This document shows, piece after piece, positions 45,338-56,760 of a DNA stretch of 64,000 nucleotides. The stretch spans positions 121,460,899 through 121,524,898 of the forward strand of contig OX578147.1 in NCBI GenBank assembly GCA_951213105.1. The letters run 5' to 3'. Under the pieces are notes generated by a model, which made no database searches, had not been told where the DNA came from, and was given only the letters and a program-made list of their open reading frames with translations. The stretch comes from Amaurobius ferox. Lineage: Eukaryota > Arthropoda > Arachnida > Araneae > Amaurobiidae. How positions within the stretch are numbered: the stretch's first letter is position 1; each line of letters starts with the position of its first letter. The position numbers and the translations under genes are program-made.

Positions 45338-46125
45338 TATGTGTGTGTGTGTCGGTGAACCTGTGGAGACGATAACTGAAGAACAAATGGACCTACTCGA
45401 ACGAAATTTGGTACAAAATTCACAATTCGGGAATACTGGTAGCCTATTGTTTTTATACGCAATCGAATATTCAGAACCCTCCTAAATTTTCGAATGAAAT
45501 TTTGAAAAAATCGTCAAAATTCAAAACCTCTAATAAAGTTACGCAAATAGATATTTCTTTTATAATTTTTCATTAGAAAACGATTGACATAAATTTTAGA
45601 ACGCTAACATGAACTGTTTTTGAGATATTGCACATTTTTCGAAAACATTATCAAAATGTCCTATAAAATAAAAACAAATATTTCCTATTGAGAAACATGT
45701 TCACTTTTCATATGTAATACCATGCGATAAATTGGATGACATCATTCTCGTGGATCTAGCTCGTTCCATTCATGGAAAAAGATACGTTCAGTAATACTTT
45801 TGTATTTGAACGCTAATAGTCATTTATCTGCTGTAAGAGTAATTTATTTCTCCGTCCATAACGCTTGGCGAGATTTTGGCGACAAATTGGATGGAATGTC
45901 GCGAACTTGGCGACTTTTTTAAATGTTGCTAAATTAACGAAAAACTCGACAAATGGATAAAAATAACTCTAAATCAATGAAAATGACGACTCATTGAGGA
46001 AAATTGAATATTTTGGAAAGAATATAAATATCTACTATAAAAATAATCTATTTTTTTTTACTGTAAACGTATTAAATTCATTGCATTATATAAGGAAAGT
46101 CATGTGCTGCCCATATCAGATATTT
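45139..46125 (+). repeat. Dispersed repeat family B, copy B6
   Basis: TTACTTTCCTTATATACAAT to CCCATATCAGATATTTT. Longest TG tract of the family (45261-45350, with GAAGTATG interruptions), dyad GTCGCGAACTTGGCGAC at 45897. Frames 45090-45485 are the microsatellite read in several frames. Confidence 0.87.
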
Positions 46126-46532
46126 TCGTCAAATTCAAGACATGACTTTATATAAATATTCATAAAGAGAAAAATTAAAATAATAATATTCACCGAAGAA
46201 AACCATTAAAGAGAAAAACGAATATTTTATTTTCAACGTAAAATGTAATTTCGGTTAATTAATTATTGAAAGGTAGCATAATATTAAACAATTGGAACAC
46301 ATTTAACAGCTATTGAGAACTTTGTCTTGATTGAAGAGATAAATATAGGACTTCACATTTTATTGATTTATAATACTTCTTGCAAATGAAATTTATTCCC
46401 TACCATTTTTTAAGGTTTTAAATCAATTCCGTATTTTAAGTTAAAATTTTAGTGTATATTTCAAATAGTGCATTTTCTAAGCTGTTACAACTATGTAACT
46501 TTGTCAGTTATTAACTCAGTTATATACAGTGA
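46126..46532. other. Unassigned spacer
   Basis: AT-rich, nothing recognised. Confidence 0.4.
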
Positions 46533-47395
46533 TACAGGATTCCCAAAAAGATTGAAACGTACTTTTATTCTTTATCTTTTGGAGATAAGTGGGCAATGCA
46601 AATTGCAAAAATGTTGAAAGTGATGTAGGAAATAAGACTACGTTAATGAAATAGTCTTCTCATTAATTTTTTAGAAGTTACACTTTTTAAATTTTTATAC
46701 GACCGCCTTAGACACATTTGGTCAATCAGAAAATTTTTATTTTTAATGCAGCAAGATCATTAAAAAATCGCATATCTGTATCTTTAAAATCAACTGAATT
46801 ATGATAAAGGAAAAAATCTGACTTATCCCACTTTTCCGTACCATGCGAAAGGCTGTTTCATCAGTGAAAATAGGGATCATAAAAAGTTGACGATGGAAAT
46901 TGTTTAGATCAAAAATACGTTGATATGTGTCAAAATTTTTTATCACAAATGCATCTAAATAAAGCATTATACAGACAGATCATATAAAGCAGTGGTACTC
47001 ACTACGCGGTTGGGTATCCCATGTATTATCATCCAGTTTTATCTTTTCTGGGATATGTCACAAATTTACATTTCTAATTTGAGATAGGCTCCCCATTCAC
47101 AATGTTCAATTTTCAATTAAGCATAACTCGCTCAATATTAAAGATACAGATATGCTGTTTTTTTTAATGATCTTGTTGCGTTAAAATAAAAATTTTCAGA
47201 TTGACCCAATTTGTCTAAGGGGGGTCGTATAAAAATTTAAAAAGTGTAACTTTTTGAAAATGAATGAAAGGACTATTTCATTAATGTAGTCCTATTTCCT
47301 ACTTTACTTTCAACATTTTTGCAATTTACATTCTCCACTTATCTCTAACAGGTAAAGAATTAAAACGCGTTTTAATCTTTTTGGGACACCCTGTA
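46533..47395 (-). mobile_element. Mariner/IS630-type deletion derivative with long inverted ends
   Basis: The left end TACAGGATTCCCAAAAAGAT and the reverse complement of the right end, TACAGGGTGTCCCAAAAAGA, are mirrored. Similarity continues for about 260 bp on each side (for example GAGATAAGTGG, TTGCAAAAATGTTGAAAGT, TTTTTATACGACC, AGATCATTAAAAAA). A TA sits at both edges, which fits Tc1/mariner-type insertion. A minus-strand remnant frame at 46743-46967 contains PIFTDETAFRM, like the catalytic-Asp region (F.DE..F) of IS630/mariner transposases. Most of the transposase is missing. A hAT-like fragment (CAGTGGTACTCACTACGCGG, 46990) lies inside. Confidence 0.75.
46743..46967 (-). pseudogene. Transposase remnant (IS630/mariner-like)
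   Basis: A 74-codon fragment inside the inverted-repeat element. The only recognisable feature is the FTDETAF motif, preceded by FHRQLFMIPI. In related transposases this region holds the second catalytic aspartate. No start, N-terminal DNA-binding domain or final catalytic acidic residue is present, so it cannot be functional. Confidence 0.5.
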
Positions 47396-47814
47396 TACAA
47401 GGTTGAATAAAATATAAAAATAATTAAAAGTAAAAGTTATAATGCAAAAGAGATAGCTAAAGAAATCGTGAACTGTTATTTTTTGCCAATCACACTTCCC
47501 CAATAACTTAATTAATACTGGAACTAAATGAAAAAAGACGGAGGCAAGAAAAAAATACTTGTAATGTTTAGTAGAGTAAGTTATATAATGCTGATATTCC
47601 GAAAATCGATTATGGGAAGTGTACAGCAAATACCAAATAAATTGTTAACCCGATGGCCATATATGAATTGTATCTAGAGTCTCCATAAGGACAGTAAAAA
47701 TTTTTATTGATGGACACCCACGGACTAATAAATTTTGAGCCTATTACTTATATCGGTATCTATTACATATAAGTGATTTTATATTTAGAAGTTTTACTGT
47801 ATTATAAAAAATTT
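47396..47814. other. Unassigned spacer
   Basis: AT-rich; an 85-codon minus frame (47372-47629) is not recognised. Confidence 0.4.
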
Positions 47815-48700
47815 CCTTACATGGGATCTTGGAATAGCTATTTGATAGGAAATACAAAACTGTTGTTGAAGTAACATCTAATTGGGGGATCCGCTATTCA
47901 GAGGTTTCTCTGTGTTACGAAAAATAATTTTTATATGGGATTTTGGAATAAGTATTTGATAGTAAATATAAAAATTTTACTTAGTGAGGGAACAGCTACT
48001 CAGGGGATCCGTGTTGGTTTTTTCTGTGTTTCGAAAAATAATCCTTATACGGGACTTTGGAATAAGCATTTGATAATAAATGCAAAGATGTTACTTAGTG
48101 AGGGAACAGCTAGCTACTCAGGGGATCCGCTAATCTTATTTTTTTTCTGTGTTACGAAAAATAATCCTTATATGGGACTTTGGAATAAGTATTTGATAAT
48201 AAATTAAAAAATGTTTCTTAATGAGGGAACAGCTACTCAGGGGATCCGCTATTCTTGGTTTTTCTATGTTATGAAAAATAATCCTTATATGGGACTTTGG
48301 AATAAGCATTTGATAATAAATGCAAAAATGTTACTTAGTGAGGGAACAGCTACTCAGGGCATCCGCTATTCTTGTTTTTTTCTGTGTCACGAAAAACAAT
48401 CCTTATATGAGACTTTGGAATAAGTATTTGATATAAATACAAAATTGTCACTTATTGAGGTAATAGTTCCTTAGAAGTTCCGCTGCTCAGAGGTTTCCCT
48501 GTGTTATAAAAAATAACACTTATATGGGATTTTGAAATACACATTTGATAGTAAATATAAAACTGTTACTTATTGAGGTTACAACTACTTAAGCGATCTG
48601 TTATTCAGAGTTACGAAAAATTACTCTGTGTTACGAAAAATAGTCCTTATGTGGGATTTTGGAATAAATATTTGATAGTAAATACAAAAATTTCAGAAAT
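47815..48700 (+). repeat. 118-bp tandem array, about seven copies
   Basis: GGATCC or its variant marks successive units at 47887, 48005, 48123, 48242 and 48358 (spacing 116-119 bp). Each unit has AATAATCCTTATATGGGACT, GGAATAAG(T/C)ATTTGATA and GTGAGGGAACAGCTACTCA. Outer units are more diverged. Frames 47935-48207 and 48211-48423 are translations of the units with no known homologue. Confidence 0.92.
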
Positions 48701-49149
48701 ATGGAAGTTAAATAAAAAAGAAATTTCAATCATTCTGTTGAAAAGTTTTTGAAAACTAGTTCTTCAAATGCATTTCCCCCACATAAACTTTTTAGAAAAT
48801 AAAATCATTCAACGAAATATTTTGAGTTTGAGTTTTATGTAAGTGACACTTCAGTTAAGAATCTTTAGTCAATCGAGCGGATATTTGTGGATATTGGCTA
48901 GTGGAAGAATCATAATTTTATTTGATATATTTTTATGTACTAGAATTATTTTAACCAGTTTAAAATCAATCAATCATTTTAATCAGTTTAAATATATATT
49001 AATATAGATTTAAAATGTCAATTTTTAATATGAATCTTATTTCAAACAGGTTAATATGTTATATATTTCTCAAATATATATTATAAAATTAAAAGTTTTT
49101 TAGTTTATTTGTTTGTTCTTTCCGTATACAAATCCACAATTTTTGCTGA
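48701..49149. other. Unassigned spacer
   Basis: AT-rich, nothing recognised. Confidence 0.4.
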
Positions 49150-50050
49150 TTTTTTTAACACGTTACAACAAAGTTGAAAAGTGTTTATGACTTTGTTCAT
49201 TCTGTCTGTCTGTCTGTTCCTTAGTACGATAACTGCCGTAAAAATGACTTTATCAAAAGTAAATTTTAATATGTTGTTCAGACTGTCTATGGAACCTATG
49301 AGAATATAAATGAATAATATCACCCAATTAGTTTTGGATTGAACCCGGGTTGAAGAAATGAAATACATTGAATCCTATGGGACCTAATTTTTCAAACATT
49401 TTTTAAGAGGATTTAAAATTCACAAGCTGCTTCGAAAGTTTTATGAAATATTCAAATTATTCCATAAAATATATAAAAAAAAATTCAGCAAAATATATTC
49501 AGTAGTTTTTTAAATAAAAATTACAATAATAATTACACCTTTTATATGAAGCGATCACGTGACCATTATATGAAGAGATCACGTGACCCATTTCAAAATA
49601 AAATATGGCATCCATCTTGTGTCAAAATCGTGATTTTTAAAGTTCTTTCTAATTCCAATTTAGTGTTGTATCAGTCCTAAAACTGCTTTATTTTTGCTTA
49701 AATTCTGTGCATCTACATACTGAAATAACGCAATTACAATATAGTTGAGTTTAAATGATCATCCAACTTTGATTATTTCTACAAGGAAGCCTACTTTCCT
49801 CTTATGGAAAATGTAAACAGTAAAATATGTAGAATGTGTTGAATAAGAAATGCTGCATTTTTTTAACGCAAAATTATTTAGCTCATGGAGTCTGCAATAT
49901 AGCTGATATGAATTAAATATTCATTGATTTTATAGAGAGAAGGACGATTTTTTCGAAATATAAGCATAGAGTTTAATTACTTGTACCTCCATGGTGCAGG
50001 CGATTATTTTCTGAAACTTTCTTTGAAAAAAATGAAATCTTGTTGCTTGG
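49150..50050 (-). repeat. Dispersed repeat family D, copy D3 (reverse)
   Basis: Reverse copy with CTGTCTGTCTGTCTG (49203), CGATAACTGCCGTAAAAATG (49229), TTGAACCCGGGTTGAA (49340), GATCACGTGACC (49577) and CAAAATAAAATATGGCATCC (49593), all matching D1 and D2. A short direct repeat (TATATGAA, then GATCACGTGACC) occurs at 49543-49588. The minus frame 49105-49368 is a by-product. Confidence 0.78.
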
Positions 50051-51096
50051 CAGCAGAATCAATTCAAATAGAATTGGACAATTTTAATTGATATAAAAAT
50101 AAATATTAAAAATAACGGGTATTATATTTTTGATAGCGTTATATCAGTTACGGTTTTGGGATATAAGATTCCGAGAATTATTGAAATATTTTATTTTTGA
50201 GATCAGTATGCTTTATTTCAGAAAGTAATTTTCAAATTTGATATTTTCTATTGTGTCTAACCGATTACTGAACAGGATAAATATGACATAGATATAACTT
50301 CTACCGTTTTCGTTTGGCCGTGTGTTTAGTAAAACTTTCAGTTTTTTGTAAATTGGTTTACAAACAGACCAGGATGTCTTATTCATCAGATTTGACTATG
50401 CAGTTAATTTTGTATCGCGAGTAATTTTGTATCTTATTCATCTTTTTTAGAGGAATTAAATTGCATATTTTAATAAAATTTTTAAAAGAGAAATATCATT
50501 TAGAATACTAATAAAATTTGCACTTTTTTTAATCACGACCAACATATATATCTGCTAGTATTATATAAAAACAAGAAACATATATGATTTATAAAATTTA
50601 TATTTAAGTAATAAATCAAACTAAAGAGGGATTTTGTTTCATCAAATAGTAATTGTTTCACATTTTCTTACCCCCCCCCCCAACTGCAAATTCGAAGTAA
50701 ATTTATTAAGTTCTTTCCCATATCATATGTGCTGAAATGATAAGAGTCTTATGTAAGTTTATATTCTTCTATAAAAATAAAGTAAAGAACTATTTTCTAA
50801 ATATGCAATTGAACCCTAACTGGCTAAACAATGCTCTATTTATTGAGTTAATGAGATGATTATATCTTCATCTTTATTTTCAGCAGCCTTAAATCTTATG
50901 TCTACACTGATATTTAAGCCTGTCAAAGAGATGAAAATTAACACTCTTAAAGAAATAAGTTGCAATATTTTTAATACGCTTTATTTTGTCTAACAATGCA
51001 TGCCATTTAGCGTCGGTAGAATCTCGTATAAAGTATCCCCCCACCATTTTGTGGTTGGTACAATAAATATGCAAAATTCCAGCCTTCTAGTTCATC
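50051..51096. other. Unassigned AT-rich region
   Basis: A C-run lies at about 50671-50681. No gene or repeat recognised. Confidence 0.4.
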
Positions 51097-51107
51097 AAGA
51101 GGCTTCT

Positions 51108-51389
51108 GGGGCGCGACAGCTCGGTGGTTAGCGAGCGGGGTTGCACTCGAACGACCCGAGTTCGATCCACGCCTCTGCCCAAAATTGTCGCCGTGTTCAC
51201 ACGGAGTACGATCACGTTAAACATGTGGGTTTGCAAGTCCTTCCGAGAGATTGGTGGTACGGAAAGAAGGGTACTGTCCCTGTTGATACCTCCACCACTG
51301 AGTTTTGGTCTAAATTAGGTGGTACTTCCCGGCTGTTCAAACAGATGCCTTACACCTTCGGGTAGGTCGAACGGTCTGGGTCGAAGAAG
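51108..51389 (+). mobile_element. tRNA-headed SINE, copy S3 (full length)
   Basis: A perfect 11-bp TSD AAGAGGCTTCT flanks it at 51097-51107 and 51390-51400. Head: GACAGCTCGGTGGTTAGCGA (A box) and CCGAGTTCGATCCACG (B box). Body: CGGAGTACGATCACGTTAAA. 3' end: GGTCGAACGGTCTGGGTCGA, then AGAAGAAG. RNA polymerase III internal promoter boxes are intact in form. Best reference copy in the window. Frames 51124-51365 are not genes. Confidence 0.93.
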
Positions 51390-51400
51390 AAGAGGCTTCT

Positions 51401-52245
51401 AGGCGATCTGGAAATTCTTTTCGATCCCTTTCCCCTGTATTTATCTCATCCTGGGGGGGATACAAATCGAAAATTAGACTCTATTTGATTCTGTTCACAA
51501 TACTATGAGTACAAATATTTAGACTTGTCGACAGGGGTGGGCAAGGGGGCTTTTGTAGGGCCTGTATATGTTTTTCGAGAAACCCCATTTTATTGCCTCA
51601 CAGGGGAGAAAATAAAAAATTTTGCTCCATCAGATTTTATCTCTTACTGAATCTTATCGCATTTATAATATTGACTATTTTAGTTCAACCAGATGCATCT
51701 AGATGAGTCTGGAAAAACACAAATACGTTAGACAATTATCATACTGATATATAAACAAAGAAAATTTTCTTTTAAATGATATAATCTAACAATCGATGTG
51801 ATGGAATCATTAACAATTTAAACAATATTTCTCTTCCACCGAATCAACGCAAATAAATATTCTACAGGGACTGTGAGAATTTGAAAGATGTTGAAATATT
51901 AATAACAACCAATTCTTGGTTTCATTAATATTAGAAAAGAAACGGCCGCTTTGTGGTTATGGATACAATCCGTTCTCTCGGCGATCAACGTCACGTATCA
52001 CGTGAGCACTTTGACGTCATTATCGGAATGTAGATAGATATATGGATCAATTTTTCATTTGGAATCTTTCCTTTCTTATTGCGATTAGAGAGATTTGAAT
52101 TATTTATTTTGAATTAATCTCCAGAGATTTCATGCTGATACTCATTGATGTAGGTGCTGAGCAAAGCAAATCAAAGATAAAGTATATCGGAAAGTGTAGC
52201 ACATTAAATTTTAAAATCATATTATACACAGAGAAATTAAATGTT
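51401..52245. other. Unassigned region
   Basis: Part of it (51407-51620) resembles the 150-bp tandem units at 35.6-36.0 kb and DNA near 62.0 kb. No gene. Confidence 0.4.
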
Positions 52246-52702
52246 TTTTTTTAATTAGCTAAGTACTGTATATCCTCAGAAATATATCAACAATATCTGT
52301 TACTTTTTTCCAATTAGCTATCACTATATACCCTAAAATATATCAACAATATCTATTACTTTTTTTCCAATTAACTAGCACTATATACCCTCAAAAATAT
52401 ATCAACAATATCTGTTACTTTTTTCCAATTAGCACTATATACCCTCAAAATATATCAACAAATCTGTTACTTTTTCCAATTAGCTAGCACTATATACCCT
52501 CAAAAATATATTAACAATATCTGTTACGTTTATTTCTAATTAGCTATCATTATATACCCTAAAAATATATATCAATAAATCTATTACATTTTTCCAATCA
52601 GCTAGCATACCCTAAAAATATATCAACAATATATATTACATTTTTTCCGCAATTAGCTAGCACTATATGCCCTCAAAAATATATCAACAAATCTGTTATT
52701 TT
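52246..52702 (+). repeat. Tandem repeat, about 58-bp unit, eight copies
   Basis: Units contain CAATTAGCTAGCACTATATA, CCCTCAAAAATATATCAACA and ATCTGTTACTTTTTTC. AATATATCAACAA-type sequences recur every 50-60 bp from about 52282 to 52680. Confidence 0.92.
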
Positions 52703-52964
52703 TGAGAAGTCATACGATAATTACCGATATATTTTTTATCAATCGAATATTATGATATTTTCCTAGAATGAAGCAATTTTAATTTTACAGCAATATTTCT
52801 GTAGTCATTTATTTCTATTAGAGTGCCATTAAAGAGTTTCAGATGAAATGCCTATGCAGTAAAACTGTAATGACAAGGTTAGTAAGGCATTTTTAAGTAA
52901 TTAAATTAATCACGGACAACATGAGAACATGCCGGTCTTCAATTTTAAATCATAATAAATTGCC

Positions 52965-53215
52965 TGAAATAAAGACTGAGTTGTGAAACCCCTTAATTAA
53001 TTCTGAAACTCTTTAATGACACTCATAAGAATGGCTAATGAAATATTGCTCTAAAATAAAAGTTATTTCACACTGAAAAAACCGCCATGTTCTTTCGATT
53101 GATAAAAAACAGGTCTGTAATGATCGTCCAAACATATTAAAAACGACAGACGATATTTCTGATATGGAGTGTTTTAGTGCTACCTAATTGAAAAATATTC
53201 TAAAATATCAACAAT
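52965..53215 (+). repeat. Family E fragment
   Basis: Shares TCTGAAACTCTTTAATGACACTC, GGCTAATGAAATATTGCTCT and AATGATCGTC...GACGATATTTCTGATAT with 23285-23510. The 23-bp unit is single here. Confidence 0.7.
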
Positions 53216-54167
53216 TATTTTAATAATTTGGACATATTGTTTTTTAAAACAAAGTTAAAGTTTTTATCCGCGTGAGTTTTTGCTTCGCTTTGCTCTCTTT
53301 TATTCTAAATCTCTTCTAAATTATAAAAATCTGCAGGTACAAAAATTTTCAGAAAAACAATCCAGTCAATAAACTAATACGTTGTGTTTACAACGCTGTT
53401 ACAGTTTTCGAACAATGGCCTTGTCAAGTTGAAATAGTTTGAAATATTTTCTTTTTTTAAGTTCTCAAGAACTAAAAGGCTCTTGAGCAATAAACGAGTT
53501 ATTTGTAGCCTTTTAAAAGCCCTACAAGGAAATAATATAATTAGATTTTGGATCAGTTTTTCAATTTTTGAAACATGCTTTAATAGCGAGATTTGAAATG
53601 TGCCCATTCTATTTATTAGTTTATGTTTTATCACTCAGAAGACCACAATATGTAAAGTTATTAAAATTTTACGGATAATGTTCAACTTAATTTTCATCAG
53701 ATTCTGTAATGTCTACTAAGCGCTTGAATTTATATAGTGCTACAACGTACCTCTGGAATCGTGTGTGGGCGCTAAGGATATAAGAATGAGTCCAAATTTC
53801 TGGATAACTAATATGTTTATTCACAAGCACAGAGCAAACAGGAACATTATACAGTAAAATAACAAGTAAATAGAAGTTCCACTAACTTCACAAAACACCA
53901 GCTACTATTCTCGAAACATTGACGTATCTTATTTCACAAAACAGCCGATATTCTCCTCAAAACATTGACGAATGTCACAGTTTAATGTAGCTAGGATGAT
54001 GTCAACTGCTCTCCAACTGAGTGATGAGTCCCTTTATATAGACTGTCTGTGGAAATGTCAAGAACTCTCTCGTATCTCGTAAAATATTCGATATTTCAAT
54101 GTGTTTCTCAAACCTTCGAAAAGTCACCAGAGTTGGCCAAACTGACGATATATCTCCAAATTTGACA
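53216..54167. other. Unassigned region
   Basis: The stretch 54040-54150 resembles 62460-62580 (TCTCGTATCTC, AAAGTCACCAGAGTTGGCC versus TTGTATCTCC, AAAGTCGCCAAGTAGGCG), so it is probably an old repeat. The minus frame 54002-54244 is not recognised. Confidence 0.4.
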
Positions 54168-54180
54168 CCCCCTCCTGCGA

Positions 54181-54574
54181 GAGCCAACGACCGTACCGTA
54201 CTGAAAACACCGGTTCTCGTTAGATCACCGAAGTCAAGCAGCATCGGGCGCGGCTAGTACTTGGGTGGGTGACCACCTGGGAACACCGGGTGCTGTTGGC
54301 ACATTTCGGCCGCGGTAGCCCAGTGGTTTGCGCGCTGGATCTGCACGCTGCCACAACTGCCGCCGTGTTCATGCGGAGTACGATCACGTTAAACATGTGG
54401 GTCCGTAAGTCCTTCTGAGAGGTTGGTGGAAGGGGAAGGAGGGTACGGTCCCTGCAGATGCGTCCCCCACTGGGTTCCGGTCTAAATTGGGTGGCACTTC
54501 CCAGCCGTCCAAACAGTTACCTTACACCTTTCTGGTAGGTCGGACGGTCTGGGTCTCAACAGCAACCCCCCCCC
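54181..54574 (+). mobile_element. Composite SINE: 5S rRNA head joined to tRNA-type SINE body (S4)
   Basis: A complete 5S rRNA sequence (54183-54300) is followed after 7 bp by a SINE with A-box-like GCGGTAGCCCAGTGGTT. The B-box part of the tRNA head is missing. Then come the usual body (GGAGTACGATCACGTTAAAC, CACTGGGTTCCGGTCTAAAT) and 3' end (GGTCGGACGGTCTGGGTC). The whole unit lies between CCCCCTCCTGCGA (54168-54180) and CCCCCTCCTCCGA (54575-54587), a probable 13-bp TSD with one mismatch, though a C-run blurs the right edge. 5S-headed SINEs are a known class (SINE3). Confidence 0.72.
54183..54300 (+). rRNA. 5S rRNA-derived sequence (118 nt, SINE head or pseudogene)
   Basis: Runs from GCCAACGACC to GTGCTGTTGGC, with the terminal helix GCCAAC/GTTGGC intact. 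It has CACCGGTTCTCG, the box A region GAAGTCAAGCAGCATCGGGC and the box C region GGGTGACCACCTGGGAACA. One visible departure from the usual form is GTTAGATCACC where GTCCGATCACC is normal. No T-run terminator follows. Position directly upstream of a SINE and inside its TSD argues for a SINE head, not a working rRNA gene. Confidence 0.8.
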
Positions 54575-54587
54575 CCCCCTCCTCCGA

Positions 54588-55314
54588 ACTTCAGCATATG
54601 ATAACCCCTAACTTCCTATCATAGGAAAAATTGCTTCCACGGGTGTTTTCTCCACCTGGTTTTCAAAAGAGACTCCGATGAGGGTATTTTACACATTCGC
54701 AACAATAGACTTGATATTCGCTTCTCACTTAGAAAGTTGTTTTAATTAATTATGTCCAATAATGTAGTTACCCCAGGTTCATATTATTTGCTGTAAATTA
54801 ATCAAGCGAGACTCAAAGCAGCGCATATAAGCTTACGAAACGTTATTGGAGTTTCATTTTATGAAATGTTATTCGCACAAAACCATTTCGTATCCACCGC
54901 TGACTCTTTTACAACCTTTCTAAAGAGTTAAAAAGCCAATTAGAAAAACTTCCTTCGAAAGTTAATTAGCGTAAAAACAAAACGCTTCCGCTGCACAACT
55001 CGCCGAGATACGAACGATGTTAATTTCAATTTCCACCCTGCTAAAAATCTCTTTTTTTTTAAAGATGTTTCAAGGTATCGGTTTAATGCACTTTTTAAGT
55101 TTGTTACAAAGAAGTGGGGACGTTAATTCCGTAATTTTTCTACGGATTCCGTCTTCCGTTTTTTATCTATGGATACGTGAAATTAAATTAATTGGAATGA
55201 ATTTTATTAGGTATCGAACTCGTGTTGAGATTTTTCCATCCGGGGAATATCATTTACGGGGAGGAAATTAATAAATTACAATAAATTAATAAATCATAAA
55301 ACCCGCCCGTATTT
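54588..55314. other. Unassigned region
   Basis: An 84-codon frame (55017-55271) with no recognised family. Nothing else. Confidence 0.4.
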
Positions 55315-56246
55315 TTACTTACCTTATACATTATACTATGTATATAAGGAAAGTATTGTGACATAGTCGAAAATTCGAATTCGAGTTTATGACGGGAGAG
55401 CACGATTAAAGCATCCCTGATCACGAATCGAACATTTTTGAGATGATGTCTGTGTGTGTGTGTGTGTGTGTGTGTCAGTGAGTCTGTGGAGATGATATCT
55501 CACGAACGAATGGAGCAATTCGAATGAAATTTGGTACTGAAGTTGCAAGCTATGAATACTGGAAGCCTATTGTTTTTAAATACAATCGAATGTACAGAAC
55601 CTCCCTAAATTTTCGAGTGAATTTTTGAAACAATCATCAAAAAATTAAAACCTTTAAAAAGGTTACACAAATAAACATTTTTTATGTAATTTTTCCTTAG
55701 AAAACGATTGATATAAACTTTAGAACGCTAGCATGAACCATTCTCGAGATATTGCACATTTTTCAAATAAATTTATCAAAAAATCCCATACATTAAAAAA
55801 AATATTAACTGTTGAGAAACATGTTCACTTTTCATATGTAATATTATGCGATGAATTTGGTGACATTATTCTCGTGGATCTAACTCGTTCCATTCACGAG
55901 AAAATATACATTAAATAATACTTTTGCATTTGAACGCCACTAGTTATTTATCTGCTATAAGAATAACTTATTTCTTATCCATAACACTTGGCGAGATTTT
56001 GGCGATGAATTTGGCAGAATTTCGCCAACTTAGCGACTTTTTAAATGTTGTCAAATTAACGAAAATCTCGCCAAATGGTTAAAAATGGCGCTAAATCAAT
56101 GAAAATACAACTAATAGAAGAAAGTTCAATATCTTGGAAAGAATATAAGTATCTACTATAAGAATAACATTTTTTTCTTTTGCTGTAAGAGTAGTAAATC
56201 CATTGCATTAAAGAAAATCATGTGCTGCCCACATCAGATTTTTTTT
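55315..56246 (+). repeat. Dispersed repeat family B, copy B7
   Basis: Starts TTACTTACCTTATACATTAT and ends CTGCCCACATCAGATTTTTTTT. TG tract at 55449-55474. The pre-terminal block lacks part of ATATAAGG (reads CATTGCATTAAAGAAAATCA). The frame at 55733-55918 is homologous to that at 4944-5129 in B1. Confidence 0.86.
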
Positions 56247-56438
56247 AAATTACGAAATTTGCCTTCGCAGCTTTGTGTAAACTGAGCTAAATTGTACATG
56301 GTTTCTTACCGGATTCTTGGAAGGGAATTTGTTGTCGGCTATTTGGAAGGACAAAATTTTTAGTTCGCAAAGAAGTCCGCAAAAATTGCGGTTTATATCT
56401 AGTTTCTGGATGCCTGTGTAGATAAAGGCTATTCCAAA

Positions 56439-56530
56439 CACTGTAAAACATTTACAACAAGCATGTTACTGAAAGTTTCAGGGGAATCAACTGTCCGTAA
56501 TGCGGAGTAAGGTTCCTGATACTTATGATA

Positions 56531-56569
<39 letters not shown>

Positions 56570-56760
56570 CACAAAACATAACACTTCGGCATACACAAAA
56601 CATATACACAAAACATAACACGATAATTAGCTGAATATTTAAAAAATGAAGCAGAAATTTTCATGAACGCCTGTAATTGTGGCTTTTCTTATCAGTTTGA
56701 TGAAATTATCAACAAAGTAGCTGAAAAAAATGAGCAAAAGTTGTAGAATGTCCTACAGTG
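56439..56760 (-). mobile_element. MITE-like family F, copy F2 (reverse)
   Basis: Ends CACTGTAAAACATTTACAAC and GTTGTAGAATGTCCTACAGTG are inverted repeats. Interior matches F1 in reverse, with (TA)n at 56531-56571 in the equivalent place. No TSD clear. Confidence 0.75.
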
